The notes under the pieces were generated by a model that did not search any database, had not been told where the DNA came from, and worked only from the letters and a program-made list of their open reading frames with translations. The position numbers and the translations under genes are program-made. DNA of 20,963 nucleotides from Lachnospiraceae bacterium (GTDB lineage Bacteria > Bacillota > Clostridia > Lachnospirales > Lachnospiraceae). Each line of letters begins with the position of its first letter. Positions within the stretch are counted from its first letter, which is position 1. Of the stretch, positions 15,937 to 20,963 are shown in pieces. Location of the stretch: positions 1-20,963 of the forward strand of contig JAILNW010000108.1 of the NCBI GenBank assembly GCA_024691145.1, in the 5' to 3' direction.

Positions 15937-16995
15937 ATGAACACTTTATTAGAAAATGATATTATTAAGGCCAAACTGCTTCATGATATGCCTATTACAT
16001 TTAACGGTCTTGTTATAGAAAATACCAACAAATGTAATGCAAGATGTGCCATATGTTACCAGTCAGCAGGAAGTGAAAACAACAACCATATAGACATTAA
16101 TAAAGCCAAAAAATGTATAGAAGAAGCAATAACCCTAGATACCCTTAACCCAAGATTTCATCTTGCAGGTGGTGAAGCATTTTTATATATGGATGACTGC
16201 ATAGATCTTTTTTCAACTGCCAAAAAAGCAGGCTATAAGACAATCTCAGCAACAACCAACGCATTTTGGTGTACAGACAAGGAAAAAGCCAAAAACTTCT
16301 GCAATATCCTTAAAGACAACGGAATGACATATATTGAGATTTCCTGGGACAACTGGCATAAAGACTTTATAAAGCCCAAGGCCATAGAAAACTGTATTAT
16401 GGCATGTTATGAGAATGAAATAACAACTAACCTGAGAATACTGACTACTAAAAGCCATTCCATGGAAGAAGCCCTTAACAGACTTGATGAAAAAGTAATT
16501 CCATATATAGGCCAGATTACAAGTTCCCCTGTGTTTGCCGTAGGAAGAGCTACTGAAGTTATTCCTGGCGAAGACTTCTATCTTCAAAGAGGAGGCCTTG
16601 GTACACCTTGTTATTCATCACTTAATCTTACAATTAACGCACACGGGGAAGTCTATCCTTGCTGTGCAGGTTTTGACCAGTGCAGAGACTATTCTCTTGG
16701 AAGCATTTACGATGAATCAATAATAGATATAGTTAAAAGAACCAACAACGACCCTATAATAAGGAGACTTGTTTTTCTTACACCATCAGCATTTCTTCCT
16801 ATACTCAAAGAAAAAGGTGTTGCAATTGAGGAAAAATGCTATAACAATTGCCAGTTATGCAGCAGGATATTTTCTAAAAAAGAAAATATAGATATTATTA
16901 AAGAACATTTTGAAAAAAGAAAACAAGAGGCTTTCCTCAGATTTATAGAAAAACTAGAGGCGCAGTTAAAGACTAAGAAAGAGGAATCAAGATGA
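15937..16995 (+). CDS. Radical SAM/SPASM peptide-modifying enzyme
   Basis: A 352-aa enzyme with CNARCAIC (Cys33, Cys37, Cys40), which binds the [4Fe-4S] cluster that cleaves S-adenosylmethionine. AGGEAF (77-82) is the usual SAM-contacting loop. The C-terminal part is a SPASM domain: Cys225 (TPCYSS), Cys242-Cys243 and Cys249 (YPCCAGFDQC), then Cys301, Cys305 and Cys308 (CYNNCQLC), enough for auxiliary iron-sulfur clusters. Such enzymes form crosslinks, thioethers or D-residues in peptide substrates. The ATG at 15937 is chosen because AAGGAG lies 6 bases upstream; a longer frame from 15871 would overlap precursor 2. The next gene overlaps its stop by 4 bases. The reaction is unknown; the cysteine-poor precursors argue against thioether formation. 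Confidence 0.9.
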   Translation: MNTLLENDIIKAKLLHDMPITFNGLVIENTNKCNARCAICYQSAGSENNNHIDINKAKKCIEEAITLDTLNPRFHLAGGEAFLYMDDCIDLFSTAKKAGYKTISATTNAFWCTDKEKAKNFCNILKDNGMTYIEISWDNWHKDFIKPKAIENCIMACYENEITTNLRILTTKSHSMEEALNRLDEKVIPYIGQITSSPVFAVGRATEVIPGEDFYLQRGGLGTPCYSSLNLTINAHGEVYPCCAGFDQCRDYSLGSIYDESIIDIVKRTNNDPIIRRLVFLTPSAFLPILKEKGVAIEEKCYNNCQLCSRIFSKKENIDIIKEHFEKRKQEAFLRFIEKLEAQLKTKKEESR

Positions 16996-17822
16996 ATCAG
17001 GTAATTAATTTATTCAGAAATTTTAATATATTTTTAGAAACAGACAACACAGGCAAACATCTTCTGGTACCTCCAGAATACTATAAACACTGGTTTGAAA
17101 GCACTGCAGAATGGCTTCAGGATACATTTGACCTGGAAGAACTGCGCCAGTCATCTTTGTTTGCAGGACGTGAAGTTATATTGTCCGGCATAAATCTTCT
17201 GGATGCATATGATGATTTTAAAGAGATTGCAAAAGTATTTTCGGATAATAACATGGCAGTAACCATGCAGATTGAAGCCATTGAACTGTATAATCATTTA
17301 GAAAAAGTTTTGGATTTAGCAAAAAATCATATAATAACTGCTGTATGTATCTCAATTCATAAAGAAAGTACAGATATATCTTCTCCTGAATTAATGTGGG
17401 AAAAGTTAACAGAAACAGCTGTAAGCCTGATAATTACAGGGGCTGTTAATAATCTGAAGACACTTAGTGTATTCTCCTCTCCTTCCCTTAATTCTCAGGA
17501 TATCAGAATATGTCCTTATCCAGAAGAAGGAGAAACATATGAAACCCTTCCTGAGAATACAGCATGTAACTGTGTGGAGCATTTGATTATAAGTATCGGA
17601 GCAGACGGCTTTATATATCCATGCCTTGGACTTATAAATATTGAAAAATGTGCCATAGGTAATATCACTGATGACAAGGCATTTTATGATAGTTTTATTC
17701 CATTTGCATCAAAAATGATTGAACAGGGACCTGACATAAGTTCCTCTGGACCTGTAGCAAACAATTCAGAGTTAGCCTGGTTCTGCCGCCGTCATCGCTA
17801 TGAGGTGTCACATAATGAATAA
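16992..17822 (+). CDS. Partner protein with SPASM-like tail but no radical SAM motif
   Basis: A 276-aa protein starting in an ATGA overlap with the radical SAM gene, behind GAGGA. No CxxxCxxC motif exists anywhere, so it cannot cleave S-adenosylmethionine in the normal way. The C-terminal part looks like a SPASM or twitch segment: Cys192 and Cys194 (ACNCVEH), then a strand ending IGADGFIYPC with Cys211, Cys220 followed by AIGNI, and Cys265. The middle (about 60-160) shows alternating strands and helices (REVILSGINLL, MAVTMQIEAI, ITAVCISIHK), as in a partial TIM barrel that has lost its cluster. It may be a degenerate radical SAM partner that binds the substrate or carries an auxiliary cluster. 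I know no named family for it. Confidence 0.7.
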   Translation: MNQVINLFRNFNIFLETDNTGKHLLVPPEYYKHWFESTAEWLQDTFDLEELRQSSLFAGREVILSGINLLDAYDDFKEIAKVFSDNNMAVTMQIEAIELYNHLEKVLDLAKNHIITAVCISIHKESTDISSPELMWEKLTETAVSLIITGAVNNLKTLSVFSSPSLNSQDIRICPYPEEGETYETLPENTACNCVEHLIISIGADGFIYPCLGLINIEKCAIGNITDDKAFYDSFIPFASKMIEQGPDISSSGPVANNSELAWFCRRHRYEVSHNE

Positions 17823-18720
17823 TGAAAGTTTTTTTAAAGCCATTAAAAATCATTTTCCAGCATCAGAATATAAAAACTGGCGCAAACTGTCATCCACAAG
17901 AAATACCGTATACAGTGCTGACATTAATGGCAAAAAACACATTGTAAAGTTCTATAATAAAAAAGAATATAACACTATGAATATAGAATATAATAGTATC
18001 ATGCATAGTACAGGTCCCCTTAATGTAACTGAAACTCCTTTAGATGAAATTATTATAAATGACACAGAATACTGCTATAAAATATATAGTTACATAGAGG
18101 GGACACCTCTTTCTTTTACATATGATGATTTTTATGAATTAGGTTTCTCCATTGGTACTTTACAAAAGCAGTGGGTTAATAAGCCAAAACCAGACTGGCT
18201 TCCATATCTGACTTTAAATGAACTTATAGATAAGCCCTTGCTATCACTGAAGGCTGTTCTAAATGAAGCAATGTATAATGTAGTTTATAATTACAGCACT
18301 AGAGTAAAATCCCTGCTTAAGGATTCCTGTAATCCTGAAAATCTTGGTTTCTGCCATGGTGATTCCCATCTCCTTAATTCTGTTAAAACCACAGATTACG
18401 GGGTTGTATTATTCGACTATGAGGATTCATGTTATAGTTTTCCTGTTTACGACCTTGCAACTGCCATATGGGGAACCTTTTCCTCTGAATGTGATGAAGA
18501 TGTATGGCATGGTGCTGCCGCAGGATACCTTGAAGGCTTAAGTCCCTACACACAGGAGCTCTCCCTTCTTCCATATCTTATATTTGCAAGACACCTATGG
18601 TGGATGGGACTTCATGCAGATAACATGAACAAATGGCAGCTTTACAGAGACTATAACGTATTCTTTAACAGCTCATATGAACTGCTTGTTACAATAGCCA
18701 CTGATTTGTGCTGTTTGTAA
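17815..18720 (+). CDS. APH-fold kinase/phosphotransferase of the RiPP-like operon
   Basis: A 301-aa protein of the aminoglycoside phosphotransferase/choline kinase/CotS group. Visible elements are KKHIVKFYNK with a probable ATP-binding Lys near residue 45, the hinge-like YSYIEGTPL, the catalytic loop FCHGDSHLLN (His181, Asp183, Asn188) and the metal-binding LFDYEDS (Asp201). All key residues are intact. The ATG at 17815 is chosen because GAGGTG stands 7 bases before it; it overlaps the previous gene by 8 bases. In this operon the substrate might be the precursor protein (many Ser/Thr lie in the core and tail), a sugar or a small molecule. Relatives in spore-formers include spore-coat kinases such as CotS and YutH. 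The fold is sure; the substrate is not known. Confidence 0.85.
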   Translation: MNNESFFKAIKNHFPASEYKNWRKLSSTRNTVYSADINGKKHIVKFYNKKEYNTMNIEYNSIMHSTGPLNVTETPLDEIIINDTEYCYKIYSYIEGTPLSFTYDDFYELGFSIGTLQKQWVNKPKPDWLPYLTLNELIDKPLLSLKAVLNEAMYNVVYNYSTRVKSLLKDSCNPENLGFCHGDSHLLNSVKTTDYGVVLFDYEDSCYSFPVYDLATAIWGTFSSECDEDVWHGAAAGYLEGLSPYTQELSLLPYLIFARHLWWMGLHADNMNKWQLYRDYNVFFNSSYELLVTIATDLCCL

Positions 18721-18728
18721 CATTTCAA

Positions 18729-18757
18729 TTGAATTATTATTAAAAAAATGTTATAAT
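18729..18757 (+). promoter_or_regulatory. Sigma-A promoter of dut
   Basis: TTGAAT (18729-18734), exactly 17 bases, TATAAT (18752-18757), about 48 bases before the dut ATG. It begins 8 bases after the kinase stop, so dut is separately transcribed. No terminator for the upstream operon is visible. Confidence 0.7.
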
Positions 18758-18761
18758 AATT

Positions 18762-18782
18762 ATGCTGTCTAATTTACAGCAT
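18762..18782 (+). repeat. Short hairpin in the dut leader
   Basis: ATGCTGT (18762-18768) pairs with ACAGCAT (18776-18782) around a 7-base loop. It lies at about the expected transcription start and before the ribosome site, and no U-tract follows. It could be an operator or a 5' stabilising stem. Confidence 0.35.
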
Positions 18783-18805
18783 CAGGATATTTGGAGGATA
18801 TTATA

Positions 18806-19261
18806 ATGGAGAATATTAATACATCGAAAGTTTCTATTAAGAAGCTTAAAAAGGACGCAGTTATTCCTTCATATGGAACACCATATGCGGCAGGTGCTGA
18901 CCTTTACGCATGTTTAGAAGAACCTGTTACTATTAAGCCATCTGAGACAGTTATGATACCAACAGGAGTATCTATGGCTATACCAACAGGATGTGCAGGA
19001 CTTATCTATGCACGAAGCGGACTTGCATCAAAGAAAGGACTTGCTCCAGCCAATAAAGTAGGAGTTATAGATTCAGATTACAGAGGAGAGATTTTAGTTG
19101 CTCTCCATAACCATAGCACTAAGGAAGCCGTCGTAGAAGGCGGAGAAAGAGTGGCACAGTTAGTTATAACACCTTATATTAAGGCACTATTTAACGAGAC
19201 AGATGAGCTTGATGAGACTGACAGGGGAAGCAACGGATTTGGCTCAACTGGGACTAAATAA
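18806..19261 (+). CDS. dut: dUTP diphosphatase (dUTPase)
   Basis: A 151-aa trimeric-type dUTPase that hydrolyses dUTP to dUMP and pyrophosphate, keeping uracil out of DNA and supplying dUMP for thymidylate. All five family motifs are present in order: AGADLYA, ARSGLASKKG, GVIDSDYRGEI (with the catalytic Asp), GERVAQLVI, and the Gly-rich RGSNGFGSTG that closes over the substrate. The length is typical. A longer frame starts at TTG (18791), but that TTGGAGG is the ribosome site itself, so the ATG at 18806, 8 bases after GGAGG, is the start. It is a single-gene unit between the RiPP-like operon and the Dabb gene. Phage and mobile elements also carry dut, but nothing around suggests a prophage. 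Confidence 0.96.
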   Translation: MENINTSKVSIKKLKKDAVIPSYGTPYAAGADLYACLEEPVTIKPSETVMIPTGVSMAIPTGCAGLIYARSGLASKKGLAPANKVGVIDSDYRGEILVALHNHSTKEAVVEGGERVAQLVITPYIKALFNETDELDETDRGSNGFGSTGTK

Positions 19262-19317
19262 CTACAGATAATAGTAACTTTTTGTATAAAAAACCCTAAA
19301 AATGGTAAATAGATTTA

Positions 19318-19346
19318 TTGCATAAAGTTGCCTACTGTGATAAAAT
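19318..19346 (+). promoter_or_regulatory. Candidate promoter of the Dabb-domain gene
   Basis: TTGCAT (19318-19323), 17 bases, TAAAAT (19341-19346), about 42 bases before the ATG at 19388. An overlapping alternative is TTGCCT (19328-19333) with TTATAA (19351-19356). Either is plausible. Confidence 0.5.
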
Positions 19347-19387
19347 AGTATTATAAATAATTAGTGGGGAAGGACTGTGTTTTGCAT

Positions 19388-20896
19388 ATGGTTAGACATA
19401 TTGTATTTATTAAGATTAAAGAAAACAATAACAAACAAGCCAACCTCGAACAATTAAGAGATATGTTACTTGATTTAGTAAGTAACAGCAGGGGCGTAGT
19501 CTCTTCAGATGTAGGATTTAACTTTAGTTCATCGGATATGGATCTTGTTTTGGATATTGTTTTTCAGGATCAGTTTTCTTTAAAGCAGTATCAGAATAGT
19601 CCAGATTTATACAGATTACAGAACTATACAGCATCGATTCTGATAGACCAGATTGTTTGTGATTATAATATGAATAACAGCGACTCCTCTGATTCAAGAG
19701 ATAGTCGTTCTAATAATAATTATTCCAAGACTGATTCGCAAAATCAGTCTTATGGTGGTGGACAAAGTTACCAGAACAATTATTCTAATAATAGCAATAA
19801 CAGCTACTCTTCTAATGGATACTCAGATAACAGCAGAGATTCCATGAAGAGCAATATGGGTGTTTCAAGAAACAGTATGGCTAACACAAACCCTCTTAAT
19901 AATGTCATAGGTTCACTTAACAAGTCACTTATGAATCCTAAGAGGAATACACTTGCCATGACACCTAACAACATGAATAATGATGATGCATTCGCCCTTC
20001 CATACGAAAGAAATTATCAGGGCGGATCAGATGATACATTTTCACTGCCAAACTATAATAACAATAATAATGGTTACGGCAATGACCGTAATAATCAAAG
20101 AGGTAATAGTTCCGGCGGCTATTCTAACAATATGAACAGCCAGCAGGGTTATAATAATTCTGGTTATTCATCTAATAACAACTTTGGTAATACAGCAAGG
20201 CTTAATATACCTTATAGTGATAATATGAGTAACGGTTACAATAATACATATCAAGGCGGAGGCGGTGGCACTCAGGAACTTCCTTGGAGATGTCCTCAGT
20301 GTGGCAAGATGAATCCTGCATACAACAGTATGTGTTCATGCGGCATCAGAAAACCACCTTCAAGATATAATAACCGTGGCGGAAACCAGGGTAATGACAG
20401 AGGATATAATCAGAGCCAGAGTAATAACAGTTATAGTCAGCGAAGACCAGGCCAGAGTCTCAGTCTTCCTGGACCTGAGGCACCAGCAAGCAGCGGCATG
20501 AATAGTTATAATTCTCAGGATAATATGATGGGTTATGACAGCTATGGCAGCAACTCATATCAGTATGAAGAGCAGCCACAGCAGAGAAAAGGTTTCGGAA
20601 GACAGAAGAATACTTCTTCAATGTCAAGCGGATTCCGTTCCGTTACCAACACATTTACAAACCTTAAGAACAAAGGTATGGAAGCTCTTAATAATGCTAT
20701 GAATAATAATATTAATAACAATAATGATTCTTATTATGGTAATGGTAATACCATGTATAATAACATGCAAGGTCAGGAAAGAAGAGCTGATAACAGCTGG
20801 AAGTGTCCTAGATGCGGCAAGATTCATGGTGGCTTTGTAGGTCAGTGTGGATGTGGACAGAGAAGGCCTTCAAGAACTAATATGTCTTCATATTGA
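19388..20896 (+). CDS. Dabb-domain protein with long Asn-rich region and two zinc ribbons
   Basis: A 502-aa protein. Residues 1-93 form a stress-responsive A/B-barrel (Dabb) domain: MVRHIVFIKIKE, a helix, DMDLVLDIVFQD, then LKQYQNSPDLYRL. Then come about 380 residues of low-complexity Asn, Ser, Tyr and Gly, predicted to be disordered. They are interrupted by a zinc ribbon, CPQCGK...CSCG (Cys302, 305, 316, 318), and end in a second, CPRCGK...CGCG (Cys473, 476, 487, 489). Each ribbon is preceded by Trp and followed by a basic Arg/Pro stretch. The GTG at 19364 is part of the ribosome-site region (GGGGAAGGA) and is not the start. The ATG at 19388 fits the Dabb N-terminus, though a TTG at 19382 has better spacing. 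The combination is unusual; nucleic-acid binding or condensate formation is inference. Confidence 0.82.
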   Translation: MVRHIVFIKIKENNNKQANLEQLRDMLLDLVSNSRGVVSSDVGFNFSSSDMDLVLDIVFQDQFSLKQYQNSPDLYRLQNYTASILIDQIVCDYNMNNSDSSDSRDSRSNNNYSKTDSQNQSYGGGQSYQNNYSNNSNNSYSSNGYSDNSRDSMKSNMGVSRNSMANTNPLNNVIGSLNKSLMNPKRNTLAMTPNNMNNDDAFALPYERNYQGGSDDTFSLPNYNNNNNGYGNDRNNQRGNSSGGYSNNMNSQQGYNNSGYSSNNNFGNTARLNIPYSDNMSNGYNNTYQGGGGGTQELPWRCPQCGKMNPAYNSMCSCGIRKPPSRYNNRGGNQGNDRGYNQSQSNNSYSQRRPGQSLSLPGPEAPASSGMNSYNSQDNMMGYDSYGSNSYQYEEQPQQRKGFGRQKNTSSMSSGFRSVTNTFTNLKNKGMEALNNAMNNNINNNNDSYYGNGNTMYNNMQGQERRADNSWKCPRCGKIHGGFVGQCGCGQRRPSRTNMSSY

Positions 20897-20911
20897 TTTC
20901 AATTTTATATA

Positions 20912-20943
20912 AAAAAAGCAGGAGTTTTATCTCCTGCTTTTTT
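20912..20943 (+). terminator. Intrinsic terminator after the Dabb gene
   Basis: AAAAAAGCAGGAG (20912-20924) and CTCCTGCTTTTTT (20931-20943) form a perfect 13-bp stem with a TTTTAT loop and a built-in U-tract, 15 bases after the stop. This is a textbook rho-independent terminator, and it is symmetric enough to work in both directions. Confidence 0.93.
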
Positions 20944-20963
20944 ATTTATTATCTGTTTCAACA

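Noticed and set aside
14902..16995. Sactipeptide or ranthipeptide (thioether) cluster
   Set aside because: This was the first idea from the radical SAM/SPASM gene, but precursor 2 has no Cys and precursor 1 only one.
18791..18805. TTG start extending dut by five codons
   Set aside because: TTGGAGG is the ribosome site of the ATG at 18806.
18806..19261. dut as a sign of a prophage
   Set aside because: No integrase, capsid, portal or lysis gene is nearby, and the gene has its own housekeeping-type promoter.

Overview
The window looks like a chromosome segment of a low-GC, spore-forming Firmicute, most likely a clostridial anaerobe of the Lachnospiraceae type. The evidence is AT-rich DNA, strong GGAGG-type ribosome sites, TTGACA/TATAAT-like promoters, a complete cotJA-cotJB-cotJC spore-coat operon, and an MMPL transporter paired with an LxxG-repeat protein. 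The family assignment is an inference from gene style. I see no tRNA, rRNA, CRISPR array or intact insertion sequence.

Layout. (1) 1-1099, minus: a lipoprotein gene cut by the window edge. (2) 1494-5736, plus: a two-gene operon for an RND/MMPL-type membrane protein and an exported LxxG-heptad coiled-coil protein. (3) 5927-12084, minus: a defence-type block of two genes, a 1228-aa STAND NTPase with a nuclease-like N-terminus and a single-chain cytosine-5 methyltransferase fused to a HaeIII-type endonuclease. They are separated by about 450 bp of hairpin-rich DNA. (4) 12602-13199: two small orphan genes, a 121-aa protein that may have a PH-like fold and a 59-aa acidic peptide. (5) 13379-14535, minus: cotJABC. 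(6) 14902-18720, plus: five tightly packed genes that look like an undescribed RiPP-type pathway. They are two paralogous precursor proteins, a radical SAM/SPASM enzyme, a protein with a SPASM-like tail but no radical SAM cysteine motif, and an aminoglycoside-phosphotransferase-fold kinase. (7) 18806-20896, plus: dut (dUTPase), then a Dabb-domain protein extended by a long Asn/Ser/Gly-rich region with two zinc ribbons, ending at a strong terminator.

The best candidate for a new system is region 6. The two precursors share a conserved leader-like region (60 of 87 residues identical by eye), then differ in an Ala/Val-rich segment, then share a VGNLSS motif. The second precursor has no cysteine and the first has only one, which argues against thioether chemistry of the sactipeptide or lanthipeptide kind. 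No protease or exporter is present. A 34-bp palindrome precedes the first precursor gene and a long stable hairpin separates the two precursor genes. The second notable item is the fused HaeIII-like methyltransferase-endonuclease next to a STAND protein whose nuclease motif looks altered.

Several starts were moved from the longest open frame to the ATG with a well-spaced ribosome site (methyltransferase, cotJA, cotJC, radical SAM, kinase, dut, Dabb protein). All family assignments are from recognition of sequence patterns; no search was run.
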